DNA of 64,000 nt from Crocinitomicaceae bacterium. GTDB taxonomy: Bacteria > Bacteroidota > Bacteroidia > Flavobacteriales_D > Crocinitomicaceae. The DNA is taken from positions 1 through 64,000 of the forward strand of contig JADJYC010000001.1 in the NCBI GenBank assembly GCA_016719925.1, written 5' to 3'. Shown here one piece after another: positions 1 to 9,633 of the stretch. A program made the translations under genes and the position numbers. Each line of letters starts with the position of its first letter. Position 1 is the first letter of the stretch. The notes beneath the pieces were generated by a model. It ran no database searches. It saw only the letters and a list, made by a program, of their open reading frames with translations, and was not told the DNA's origin.

Positions 1-990
<990 letters not shown>

Positions 991-1159
991 TAATGATCGA
1001 TCTTTTCGGGATGAATTACTCACTACTTCGACATATTCGATATAAATATTCAATCAAAACATTGTTTTAATTATCCATCCTCTGCCTTCGACAGGCTCAG
1101 GCCTCGGGTAATTAAAAAGTTCATAACCTGCGCATGTCAAAGGCCAAGTGAATCAGAGT
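991..1159. other. 23S-5S spacer with a dispersed-repeat motif
   Basis: Transcribed spacer between 23S and 5S rRNA. No tRNA is visible. Around 1083-1106 it carries a short GC-richer phrase (CCTTCGACAGGCTCAGG core) of a kind often scattered between genes in bacterial genomes. It stands out from the AT-rich surroundings. No function can be read from it. Confidence 0.5.
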
Positions 1160-1270
1160 TTCGGTGTCTATGGCGGTTGGGTCCACCTCTTACCATTTCG
1201 AACAGAGAAGTTAAGCCAACTTGCGCAGATGGTTCCTTCCCACATGGGGGGAGAGTATGTTGATGCCGTT
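1160..1270 (+). rRNA. rrf: 5S ribosomal RNA
   Basis: Conserved 5S core: GGTCCACCTCTTACC, then the CGAACAGAGAAGTTAAGCC loop region near 1199-1218, then the closing GAGAGTATGTTGATGCC segment. Size (about 110 nt) and position just behind 23S and just before a strong terminator fit the end of an rRNA operon. Ends are approximate. Confidence 0.92.
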
Positions 1271-1273
1271 TTA

Positions 1274-1302
1274 GACCTCATTCCAAAGAATGAGGTCTTT
1301 TT
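1274..1302 (+). terminator. rRNA operon terminator
   Basis: Perfect 10-bp stem GACCTCATTC / GAATGAGGTC (1274-1283 and 1288-1297) with a 4-nt loop, followed by a run of five T. It ends the 23S-5S transcript. Confidence 0.9.
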
Positions 1303-1606
1303 ACCCGTACTTTTGAAATAACTTATTTCCTGAAACTAACCTATCAGCTTTTGGCCAGAATCATAAATACTCTTTCGTTGACAATTAAAAAAATAAAGTG
1401 CGTGTAAAAGGATGGTTTTTTTATTCCCGCTAGGGTTTACAGGAGGTGATTATTTGAATGGAAAAATTCATTACTATCTACTAAAAAAATAGTTTCAAAT
1501 TTTAGTGGGTAAATCAGCAACATAGGTATTGACTGCATTTAAAGGTAAATAACAGACTCTTTGGAGTGTAAATAAAATGATCTAAGATTAACCTCATTGG
1601 TTGAGA
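1303..1606. other. Intergenic region without a convincing gene
   Basis: AT-rich gap between the rRNA terminator and the convergent ttcA gene. The only notable item is AGGAGGTGAT at 1441-1450, a near-perfect anti-Shine-Dalgarno complement, seven bases before ATG 1458 and an 8-codon open frame ending at 1484. No terminator hairpin or tRNA was seen otherwise. Confidence 0.5.
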
Positions 1607-2464
1607 TTACAACATCTCAAACTCCTTACCAAGTTTCATTTCTCCAATAATTTTAGACTGGAGATTTTTGAAATCATAAAGATCAGTGTCAAACATGTGA
1701 GTTGGAGAAATGTTCTTCAATGCTGAAAACATTATTTCAGATCTGCCCGGATATGTTTCATTCCATTTCTCCAGCATTTTTTTTACTACAACACGCTGCA
1801 GGTTTGGCTGAGAACCGCACAAATTACATGGAATAATCGGATAGTTACGATATCCTGAATACTCAATAATATCTGATTCTTTAACCAAAGCTAACGGCCG
1901 AAGAACAACAAAACGGTTATCATTTGTAATATATTTTGCCGGCATGGTTTCTATTTTACCGGCAAAAATAAATTCAGAAAAAATGTTTCAAGAATGTCTT
2001 CACGATGATGGCCTAATGCTACTTTTGTTGCATCCCAGCTTTTCTGCTGTTTCATACAAAGTTCCTCTTCTTAAACGGGAACACATGCTGCAGGTAGTTT
2101 TTCCTTCAGGGGCTTTTTCTTTGACAATACTATAAGTGTCACGTTCCACAATATGAAAATTAACACCAACAGATTTCAGGTATTCAGGCAAAACATGTTC
2201 AGGAAAACCAGGTTGCTTCTGATCCAGATTTACTGCAATTATTTCAAAGTTAAATACAGAAGCTTTCTGAATCTGCATAAGGATTTCCAGCATGGTATAA
2301 CTATCTTTTCCACCGGAAAGACATACCATCATACGATCACCGCTTTCAATCATGTTGAATTCGTTGATAGCATTCCAAACCGTCTTTTTAATTTTTCGAT
2401 TCAGCTTCGATTCTCTCTCAGCCAATTCTGCTAAATCCACAACATCTGTCTTTGGCTCATTCAT
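1607..2464 (-). CDS. ttcA: tRNA 2-thiocytidine(32) synthetase TtcA (two frame breaks)
   Basis: Cytoplasmic 4Fe-4S enzyme that thiolates C32 of some tRNAs by ATP-dependent adenylation. The N-terminal part has the PP-loop SGGKDS (residues 50-55) and the CSMC cysteine pair (125-128); the C-terminal part has the second pair in PCNLCG. The frame breaks twice: the T4 run at 2023-2026 has one base too many and the A5 run at 1964-1968 one too few. Correcting both gives a continuous protein of about 285 residues through GHHREDILETFFLN, as expected for TtcA. The start ATG overlaps the stop of the upstream methyltransferase gene by one base (TAATG), so translation is probably coupled. The identity is clear; the breaks look like consensus errors. 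Confidence 0.9.
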
Positions 2465-2931
2465 TATTTCAGTTCCGTTTTTGATAACCGGTCATAAATT
2501 ACAATACCTCCGCATACGGCAACATTCATAGATGTTTCACCAGGCAGCTTTACCAGATGGTGACACCTGGAAATAACTTTTTCCGGCAAACCATTATTTT
2601 CTGCCCCAAGCAGGTAAACTGCTCTGTGCGGATGCACAAAGTTACTGATTGGGATTGAATTATCACACATTTCTACTCCAACCAACTGGGTGGAATAGGG
2701 AAGTGACTTGTATAAATGGTCAAAATCGTCATAACGATAAAAGGGAATTTTAGACCAGGTTTTAAGTGTGTCAGAAGACTGACCACTGTACTTTCCATCA
2801 ACAATAAAAATAAATTTTGCTCCCAATATAAACGCCGTGCGCCAAAGCGTTCCAATATTATGCTCAGTGGTTGGCTGATAGACTCCAATCCCAAAAAAAC
2901 GTTCTTCTTTTCTTTCCCACGTTTGTCTCAT
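2464..2931 (-). CDS. SpoU/TrmH-family RNA 2'-O-methyltransferase
   Basis: SPOUT-class methyltransferase of 155 residues, the minimal length for this family (no N-terminal RNA-binding extension). The three SpoU motifs are visible: NIGTLWRTAFILGA near residues 25-38, YLLGAENNGLP near 110, and LPGETSMNVAVCGGIVIYD near 132-150, which forms the knotted SAM pocket. It probably modifies a tRNA or rRNA ribose, but the target base cannot be read from sequence. It sits in a minus-strand run: the start overlaps the end of the ABC exporter gene by four bases, and the stop overlaps the ttcA start. Confidence 0.85.
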   Translation of the reverse strand: MRQTWERKEERFFGIGVYQPTTEHNIGTLWRTAFILGAKFIFIVDGKYSGQSSDTLKTWSKIPFYRYDDFDHLYKSLPYSTQLVGVEMCDNSIPISNFVHPHRAVYLLGAENNGLPEKVISRCHHLVKLPGETSMNVAVCGGIVIYDRLSKTELK

Positions 2932-4713
2932 TTTTCTGACTGATCCATTTGTTGTTGTCTGAATGTTTCAGCATAAAGACCATTCAATGCAATAAGTGAT
3001 GAATGATTTCCAGATTCGATGATCTGCCCATTGTCAATGACCAGAATGTTGTCTGCATACTTAATTGAAGAAATACGGTGACTAATAATTACAGCAGTTT
3101 TACCTGAAAATCTGTTTTTTAGTGCCTGAAGAATATGTTCTTCTGTTTCGTTATCTACAGCCGACAAACAATCATCCAGAATAATTATTTCAGGATTTTT
3201 CATCAAAGCTCTGGCGATAGAAACCCGTTGTTTCTGTCCACCGGATAAATTGATTCCTCTTTCCCCCAAAAGTGTATCGTATTTTTCAGGAAAACTCATG
3301 ATTGTTTCATGAATCCCGGCATCTTCTGCGGCGCGTTTCATTTGCTGTTCTGACTCTTGTGTGATGTTCTCAGTCTCTGAATTTTCTATTCCAAACAGAA
3401 TATTATTTCTGATCGAATCAGAGAATAAAAAATGTTCCTGAGGCACATATCCGATTTTTTGTCTCCAGGCATCCAGATTTGAATCGGTTAATTTTTTTTC
3501 GTCAATCAATACCTGTCCAGATGTAGGATCCATAAGCCTCATCAGCAAATATGCGATAGAAGATTTTCCTGAGCCAGTTTTGCCAATTATTCCCAATGTT
3601 TTACCTTTTTCGAGTTTTAGTGAAATGTCTTTCAAACTTGTAACTCCGGTATTTTCATAAGTGAGACTGACATTTTCAAATTTTATGTCTTTTATCAAAT
3701 ACAACAGGTGAATTATTCACAGAAATTATTTCAGGTTTTATTTTCAGAAACTCATTAATTCTTTCCTGCGATGCAGCTGCTCTCTGTATAATAGAAGTTA
3801 CCAAGCCAACTGAGGCAAAAGGCCATGTCAGCATATTTACATAAATCACAAATTCAGCAATTTCACCCGGTTTTATTTGTCCCTGATACGCCTGAATACC
3901 TCCAATATAAATTGTCAGAATTGTACTAACTCCTATCAGCAGAATAATTGTTGGCATAAACAAAGCGTTGGTCATAGCCAGACTCATGGATTCTTTTTTA
4001 TAGTTACCTGCTTCAGTGTTAAATTGTTTTTCTGCTTCATGCTCAACGGCATAAGATTTTAAAAGTCTGATGCCGGACACAGATTCCTGCACCAATGTTG
4101 AAAGCCTGGATTGACTTTTCTGAACCTTTGCACTTTTTCGGTTTAGTTTACTGCTTACAAAATATATCATCAGAGACATGAGCGGCAGCGGGAGTAATAC
4201 GTAGAGTGTGAGATGCGGATTTGTCGACAACATCCGGTAAAGCAACAATCCAAACAGAAAAAATAAATCAACGGTGTACATGATTCCAGGACCTAAATAC
4301 ATTCTGACCTGAGAAACATCTTCACTGATTCTGTTCATGAGATCTCCGGTAGAATTTTTTTTGTAAAATGAGAAAGAAAGATTCTGATATTGCTGATAAA
4401 TTTCATTCTTCAAGTCAAACTCAATAAGTCTTGACATAATGATTATCGTTTGTCTTGTAAGAAACAAAAAGAAACCGGCAATTAGTGAAACAAGTATATA
4501 AAGGCCAGCTGCAGTAAGTTTCAGAACAAATAGTTTATTTAGGTTTTCGATCAAACCGCTTTTAGAAATTTTAGTTATTTCATTGATTGTATCTTTAACA
4601 ATCAGTGGATTTTCAATTTTAAATACATTATTCAGCAGAAGAAACAAGGCTCCCAGCAGCAGACGCCATTTGTATCTGACCAAATATTTATTTAAATAGA
4701 ATAAAGAGGACAT
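2928..4713 (-). CDS. ABC multidrug/lipid half-exporter, MdlA/YheI-like (one frame break)
   Basis: Inner-membrane ABC exporter subunit of about 595 residues. The N-terminal half is a six-helix transmembrane domain. The C-terminal half is the nucleotide-binding domain, with Walker A GKTGSGKSS, Q-loop YVPQEHFLFSDS, signature LSGGQKQR, Walker B IIILDD and H-loop ISHRISS. The residue after Walker B is Asp (LDDCLSAVD) where fully active sites carry Glu. Degenerate sites of this kind mark one half of heterodimeric exporters such as MdlA/MdlB or YheI/YheH. No partner half is nearby. The reading frame breaks at the T4 run 3690-3693 (one extra base), exactly between the membrane and ATPase domains; removing one base restores VVFDKDIKFENV. 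It shares a minus-strand operon with the SpoU gene and ttcA. Confidence 0.87.
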
Positions 4714-4724
4714 TTAAAATTTAG

Positions 4725-4732
4725 TACTTTTG
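4725..4732 (+). promoter_or_regulatory. Candidate -7 box (TAnnTTTG type) ahead of leucine dehydrogenase
   Basis: TACTTTTG matches the -7 consensus of the Bacteroidota primary sigma factor and lies about 70 bases before the preferred start at 4801. No good TTG box is found 19-20 bases upstream, so support is partial. Confidence 0.4.
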
Positions 4733-4800
4733 TGCGGCCTGAAAAGGCGCAAATTTAGTATTAAGATTCGTTATTGACAGTTAAAATAATTCTCCAATCT

Positions 4801-5898
4801 ATGTTTGAAGTAAAAGAAATCAAAGAAACCGCATTGGCTGAAAATCCGGTTATTGAAAGAATGTCACAATACAACCACGAACAATTGTTGTTTTGCAATG
4901 ACAACGCTACCGGCTTAAAAGCAATTATTGCAGTTCATAACACTACATTGGGACCTGCTTTGAGCAGAACGCGGATGTGGGCATACAATAACGAACTGGA
5001 AGCACTTCATGATGTATTAAGACTTTCCCGCGGGATGACTTATAAGAATGCTATATCTGGATTAAATCTTGGCGGAGGAAAAGCTGTAATTATCGGAGAT
5101 GCACGCAAACAAAAAAATGAAGCGCTGATGCGCAGATTCGGAAAATTTGTAAACAGCCTTGCAGGAAAATACATTACTGCTGAAGATGTTGGAATTTCTA
5201 CTGCTGATATGAGTTATGTAAAAATGGAAACTGATCATGTGGTTGGTTTACCAGGAAAAAGCGGAGACCCTTCACCTGTTACTGCTTACGGAGTTTACAT
5301 GGGAATGAAAGCCGCTGCAAAATTACAGTTTGGGTCAGATTCATTAAGCGGTAAAAAAATTGCAGTTCAGGGTGTAGGTCATGTTGGAGAATATCTTGTA
5401 GAGCATTTGACTAAAGAAGGAGCAAAAGTTTCTATTTCTGATATTCATGAAGACACTCTTCAAAGAGTTGCAAAAAAATACAATGCATCTGTTATAGGGC
5501 TTGAAGATATTTATTCAATTGATATGGATATCTATGCGCCTTGCGCACTTGGAGCAACAGTGAATGACGATACGTTGAAAAAGCTGAAGTGTTCAATAAT
5601 TGCAGGTGCTGCAAATAATCAGCTGAGAAATGAAGCCATTCATGGTGAAGTGGTGAAAGATAAAGGAATCATGTATGTACCAGATTTCATGATCAACGCA
5701 GGCGGTGTTATTAATTGTTATGCTGAAGTAAAAAGTTTTTCAGCTGAATGGGCAATGACTAAAGCAGAAGAGATATACAACAGAACTATCAGCATTATCA
5801 ACCGATCAAAAGAGAGTAATATCCCAACATATAAAATTGCAAATACCATGGCAGAAGAGAGAATCAATGCTATTGGAAACATAAAGTTACCGATGTAA
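4801..5898 (+). CDS. ldh: Leucine dehydrogenase (Glu/Leu/Phe/Val dehydrogenase family)
   Basis: NAD-dependent oxidative deaminase of branched-chain amino acids. It would feed the 2-oxoacids used by branched-chain oxoacid dehydrogenase and by branched fatty-acid synthesis. ATG 4801 is preferred over a TTG nine codons upstream because it matches the usual family start. The catalytic lysine region GLNLGGGKAVIIGD, the PSPVTAYGV segment and the Rossmann motif VQGVGHVGEYLV are present, as is APCALGATVND; 365 residues is a normal length. Two details are odd. The glycine-rich substrate loop usually read as GPALGGTRM is GPALSRTRM here, and the loop before the PSPVTAYG segment is short. It stands just upstream of nusB, two bases after its stop. 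Confidence 0.9.
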   Translation: MFEVKEIKETALAENPVIERMSQYNHEQLLFCNDNATGLKAIIAVHNTTLGPALSRTRMWAYNNELEALHDVLRLSRGMTYKNAISGLNLGGGKAVIIGDARKQKNEALMRRFGKFVNSLAGKYITAEDVGISTADMSYVKMETDHVVGLPGKSGDPSPVTAYGVYMGMKAAAKLQFGSDSLSGKKIAVQGVGHVGEYLVEHLTKEGAKVSISDIHEDTLQRVAKKYNASVIGLEDIYSIDMDIYAPCALGATVNDDTLKKLKCSIIAGAANNQLRNEAIHGEVVKDKGIMYVPDFMINAGGVINCYAEVKSFSAEWAMTKAEEIYNRTISIINRSKESNIPTYKIANTMAEERINAIGNIKLPM

Positions 5899-5900
5899 AA

Positions 5901-6852
5901 ATGCTTAATCGCAGACACCTTAGAATAAAAGTTCTTCAAATTCTTTACGCCTATTTTCAAACGGAAGACCGCGACGCTCATCGTTCTGAAAAGAGCTGTG
6001 GCGGTCTATTGAAAAATGTATGATTTGTATTTGTACTATTTGTTGATTTTTGGTGAGCAGGTGGCTTTTGCTGAAAAACGAATTGAAGAAAGACTAAATA
6101 AGGTCAGACCTACAGAAGAGGATCTGAATCCGAACAGAAAATTTGCTGACAACAAAGTTTTCAGACATCTGATGAATAATTCAGATCTCAAAAAGCAATC
6201 TGATTTTTATAAGATTAACTGGATTGGCGGATTAGAAAATGATCTGATGAAAAAATTGTTTCTTCAGATTACTGAAACAGAGTTGTATCAGGAATATATG
6301 AACAACGGTCAAAACTCATTTGAAGATGACAGACAATTTGCCCTGAATCTTTTCAAAACTGAAATAGCCAACTTTGAATTGCTGCACGATTTTTTTGAAA
6401 ACAACAGCATTTACTGGATGGATGATATTGATCTGGTTTGTTCAATGGTTTTGAAAACCATCAAACAAATTCCGGATTCTGAAGGTTCAGCAATGCCGGT
6501 TCTGACTTTATTCAAAGATGAAGAAGATGAACGCAGATTTACAGAAGTTTTATTCAGGCAAACCATTTCAGACGATCAGAAAAATGATGATTTGATTCAA
6601 AAACTCACAGAAAACTGGGAACTTGAGCGCATTGCCAAAATGGATATCATTTTAATTAAAATGGCATTAACCGAATTTACAGCGCTTACATCAGTACCAA
6701 AGAAAGTTACACTGAATGAGTATATAGAAATTTCCAAATTCTACAGCACTCCAAAAAGTCAGATGTTCATCAATGGAATACTGGACAAGGCTGTAGAGCT
6801 CCTGAATAATGAAGGAAAACTAAATAAAACAGGAAGAGGATTAATTAATTAA
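5901..6852 (+). CDS. nusB: Transcription antitermination factor NusB (two frame breaks)
   Basis: RNA-binding antitermination factor for rRNA transcription. Bacteroidota NusB proteins carry a long central extension, so about 317 residues is normal here. The true start is ATG 5901 (MLNRRHLRIKVLQILYAYF). The frame is lost at 5989-5992 and regained after 6012-6016; both are A runs one base short. With both restored the protein reads SEKELWRSIEKMYDLYLYYLL, which is typical. The C-terminal NusB fold (ERIAKMDIILIKMALTEF, then VTLNEYIEISKFYSTPKSQMFING) is intact. The gene order nusB, DUF1573, yajC is common in Bacteroidota. Confidence 0.9.
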
Positions 6853-6863
6853 AGAGGAATTTT

Positions 6864-7295
6864 ATGAAGAAAACTATCTTTTTCATGCTGGTTGCCGGAT
6901 TCATCGCTTCTTGCCATACGGGTCAGAGCGAAGCCAACCTGGAAGAACGTAAAATTGAATATGCCGAGTTTATAGATAATCCGACAGAAATTTCTTTTGA
7001 AGAAATGAAGTTTGATTTTGGAACAGTAAAGGATGGAGAAATGGTTCATCATACATTTAAGTTTAAAAATACCGGTGATCAGACTTTAATACTTTTAAAT
7101 GTGACCGGATCATGTGGCTGCACAGTTCCTGAAGACTGGCCTCAATATCCAATAGAGCCTGGTGGAACAGGAGAAATTAAAGTGGTTTTTAACAGCAGCA
7201 ACAGAGCAGGTGTTGTAAGAAAAAATGTGACCGTTGAAGCAAATACAAATCCTACATCATCTATTTTAACTTTAACCGGAAAAGTAATCGAGTAA
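6864..7295 (+). CDS. DUF1573 lipoprotein
   Basis: Small exported lipoprotein (143 residues) with a signal peptide and a lipobox ending IASC at residue 17. The rest is one DUF1573 domain: FDFGTVKDGEMVHHTFKFKNTG, the conserved SCGCTVPEDWP cysteine segment and PGGTGEIKVVFNSS. It is an immunoglobulin/ASH-like beta sandwich of unknown function that recurs next to yajC in Bacteroidota. The gene starts 11 bases after nusB and has an AAAGAGGAA ribosome-site-like stretch before its ATG. It is probably co-transcribed with nusB and yajC. Confidence 0.85.
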   Translation: MKKTIFFMLVAGFIASCHTGQSEANLEERKIEYAEFIDNPTEISFEEMKFDFGTVKDGEMVHHTFKFKNTGDQTLILLNVTGSCGCTVPEDWPQYPIEPGGTGEIKVVFNSSNRAGVVRKNVTVEANTNPTSSILTLTGKVIE

Positions 7296-7319
7296 TCATT
7301 AATAATCAAAACAAAAAAC

Positions 7320-7643
7320 ATGAATCAATCAATCATTTTATTACAAGACGCATCAGCACAGCAGGGCGGGGGAGTTCAGACATTAATTATGTTTGGTCTT
7401 ATAGCAGTTGTATTTTATTTCTTTATGATCCGTCCTCAAATGAAACGTAATAAAGAAACACGCAAATTCCGCGAATCACTTGCTGTTGGAGATAAAATTA
7501 TCACTGCCGGCGGTATTCATGGAAAAGTTCTGGAAGTAAGTGATACAACGGTATTGATTACGTCAGAAGGAACGAAACTGAGATTAGAAAAAAATTCTAT
7601 TGTAATGAATCCTGAAGATGCTTTGGGAAATCAACAGAAATAA
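7320..7643 (+). CDS. yajC: Preprotein translocase accessory subunit YajC
   Basis: Single-span inner-membrane protein (107 residues) that joins SecDF at the Sec translocon. It has a short N-terminal tail, then a hydrophobic span ending VFYFFMIRPQMKRNKE, the hallmark of YajC, then a small cytoplasmic domain (LAVGDKIITAGGIHGKVLEV). It is the last gene of the nusB operon and is followed directly by a strong hairpin terminator. No secD or secF is in the window. Confidence 0.9.
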   Translation: MNQSIILLQDASAQQGGGVQTLIMFGLIAVVFYFFMIRPQMKRNKETRKFRESLAVGDKIITAGGIHGKVLEVSDTTVLITSEGTKLRLEKNSIVMNPEDALGNQQK

Positions 7644-7648
7644 ATAAG

Positions 7649-7684
7649 AAAAAAATCCCCGTTCAGCTGAACGGGGATTTTTTT
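7649..7684. terminator. Bidirectional terminator between yajC and MORN gene
   Basis: The long palindrome AATCCCCGTTC / GAACGGGGATT flanked by A7 and T7 runs can stop transcription from both sides. It serves yajC (plus) and the convergent MORN gene (minus). Confidence 0.9.
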
Positions 7685-8504
7685 ATGGATTAATAAAAAC
7701 GTTGTCTTCAAATCTTCCTTCTGAAACCTGGCCGCTGGCATATTTCATTTTGCCAAATCCGTGACAAACACCATTTTTGAAATCTCCTTTGTAAGAACCA
7801 CCGTCAGGCCATTTCATTTTACCTTTACCTGATCTGATATCATTGGCCCATTCACCTGAATAAAAATCACCGTTTGCCCACCAGTATTTTCCTTTTCCAT
7901 GTTTGTTGTCCTGAAAAAAATCCCCGACGTATTTATCTCCTGAAGGCCATGTCATGGTGCCTTTCCCTTCTTTAAATCCGTCCACAAAATCTCCTGAATA
8001 AACAACACCTGTTGACCAGGTCATGATTCCTTTTCCGTTTCGTTTATCGTTTTCCCAGTCTCCAACATAATGTGCACCATCAGGCCAAACGTATTTTCCG
8101 GTACCGCACATTTTATCATCTTTCCATTCACCGTCAAATTTGTCTCCGTTAGCCCAGGTGTTTATTCCTCGTCCATTTCGGTCATCATCTTTCCATCCGC
8201 CTTCATAAATAGTTCCTGTTGCCCAATAGTATTTCCCAAATCCTGATTTGTTTCCGTTCTCCCAGTTTCCGTCATATTTATCTCCGTCTTTCCATGTCAT
8301 TACACCATGTCCGTTTTCTTCACCGTCTTTCCAGTTGCCTTCATATTTGTCACCGGATGCCCAGCTGAGAACACCGAATCCGTCATACAATCCATCCGCC
8401 ATTCCCCCCATGTAAACATCACCGTTTTCATAATATATGGTGTCTATATATCCAAAAGAATTAACTGTCAGAAAAAGACAAAAGAGTACAAATAAATTTT
8501 TCAT
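7683..8504 (-). CDS. Exported MORN-repeat protein
   Basis: A 273-residue protein made of a signal peptide (MKNLFVLFCLFLTVNSFG) followed by about ten MORN repeats with a strict 23-residue period (YEGNWKDGEENGHGVMTW type) and a short partial repeat at the C-terminus. MORN arrays form an elongated beta sheet and often bind proteins or lipids. Here the array is exported, so it is probably periplasmic or cell-surface. It converges on yajC across a shared terminator and is eight bases downstream of the agmatinase-family gene on the same strand. No catalytic domain is attached and no specific function can be assigned. Confidence 0.8.
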   Translation of the reverse strand: MKNLFVLFCLFLTVNSFGYIDTIYYENGDVYMGGMADGLYDGFGVLSWASGDKYEGNWKDGEENGHGVMTWKDGDKYDGNWENGNKSGFGKYYWATGTIYEGGWKDDDRNGRGINTWANGDKFDGEWKDDKMCGTGKYVWPDGAHYVGDWENDKRNGKGIMTWSTGVVYSGDFVDGFKEGKGTMTWPSGDKYVGDFFQDNKHGKGKYWWANGDFYSGEWANDIRSGKGKMKWPDGGSYKGDFKNGVCHGFGKMKYASGQVSEGRFEDNVFINP

Positions 8505-8511
8505 AAACAGA

Positions 8512-9540
8512 TTATTTAGAAGCTAAGCCACAAAGATGATATAATATACGTGCACCAACATTTCCGTTCCAGTCTGTATCTCCCGGTGCTACCTCATTCA
8601 AATCAAAACCAATAATTTCTTTTCCGCTTGCCTTGAGCACATTAAATAAATGCATACCCTCTTCATATTCCAGTCCGCCTGCAACGGGCGTTCCGGTATT
8701 TGGACAAAGTTTAGGATCGAAACCATCAATATCAACAGATACATAAACTTTTTGAGGCAGATTATTTACAATTTCTTTGCAAATCTGATCCCATGTTTTT
8801 CCGGTGAATTGACTTTTTCTCACCTCACGGTCAAAATACGTTACAACTCGGTTTCCCTGTTTCACGGCATAGTTTTTTTCTTCTTCACAATAATCTCTGA
8901 TACCTACCTGAACCAGTTTTGAGATTTGAGGCACCATTTCAAGCGCGTTGTAAAAAATAGAAGCGTGCGAATATTTGAATCCTTCGTATGCATTTCTCAA
9001 GTCATAGTGCGCATCTAAAACCAAAACACCAAACTCACTGTTTTTTTCTCCCAGATATTGTAAATATCCAAGCGGGGTAGAATGATCACCTCCTAAAAGT
9101 CCAACAATTTTTCCCTGATTTTTCCAATGCTCCACCTGTGTTTTCACCCAGGTTATCATTTCCTCACAACCTTTATTGACTGTTTTATACGCTATCTGTA
9201 ATCCCGGATCTTTTTCAACATCCTTACCATCCATGATTGCATCAATTATTTTTTCTGCCTCTGGACGAAGTGTTTCACTCAGTTTTATAAGTGATTCAGG
9301 AAGTTTATCCATGTAAATTCCCTTTTTCCACAATTCCGGAAAATCATGATGGTATAAATCAACCTGCATTGACGCGTCTAATACTTCTTCAGGACCATTT
9401 GCTGTACCGCTTCCGTAACTTACTGTTACTTCCCACGGAACCGGAATAATAATGATTTGTGATTCTTCAGGTCCAAACGGAAGGCCAAAAATACCGGCAT
9501 CATTTTGTGCGGCTGAATTGGGATTGAAATCTTTTGTCAT
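8512..9540 (-). CDS. Arginase/agmatinase/formiminoglutamase-family hydrolase
   Basis: Cytoplasmic binuclear manganese ureohydrolase of about 342 residues. The metal-ligand motifs are complete: GGDHS, DAHYD and SVDIDGFDP. The C-terminus has the conserved acidic motif DLNEVAPGD. The substrate (agmatine, arginine, formiminoglutamate or another guanidino compound) cannot be decided from the sequence. The start is set at ATG 9540 (MTKDFNP) rather than 9561, because an AATCTTTG promoter-like box lies at about 9559-9566, too close for the longer form. No speA-like arginine decarboxylase is nearby. Confidence 0.85.
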   Translation of the reverse strand: MTKDFNPNSAAQNDAGIFGLPFGPEESQIIIIPVPWEVTVSYGSGTANGPEEVLDASMQVDLYHHDFPELWKKGIYMDKLPESLIKLSETLRPEAEKIIDAIMDGKDVEKDPGLQIAYKTVNKGCEEMITWVKTQVEHWKNQGKIVGLLGGDHSTPLGYLQYLGEKNSEFGVLVLDAHYDLRNAYEGFKYSHASIFYNALEMVPQISKLVQVGIRDYCEEEKNYAVKQGNRVVTYFDREVRKSQFTGKTWDQICKEIVNNLPQKVYVSVDIDGFDPKLCPNTGTPVAGGLEYEEGMHLFNVLKASGKEIIGFDLNEVAPGDTDWNGNVGARILYHLCGLASK

Positions 9541-9633
9541 GATGATGAAATTGTTTTGCAAAGATTGGAAAAAAGCAGCAATAAGTCTGAAGAAAGTTGA
9601 AATAGAATCTTTAAGAAAACAGAAAGAGTTAAA

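Noticed and set aside
4774..4800. Earlier TTG start of leucine dehydrogenase
   Set aside because: Adds nine residues with no counterpart in the family; ATG 4801 fits better.
7683..8504. DNA-level tandem repeat or CRISPR
   Set aside because: The periodicity belongs to MORN protein repeats; the DNA of the repeats has diverged.
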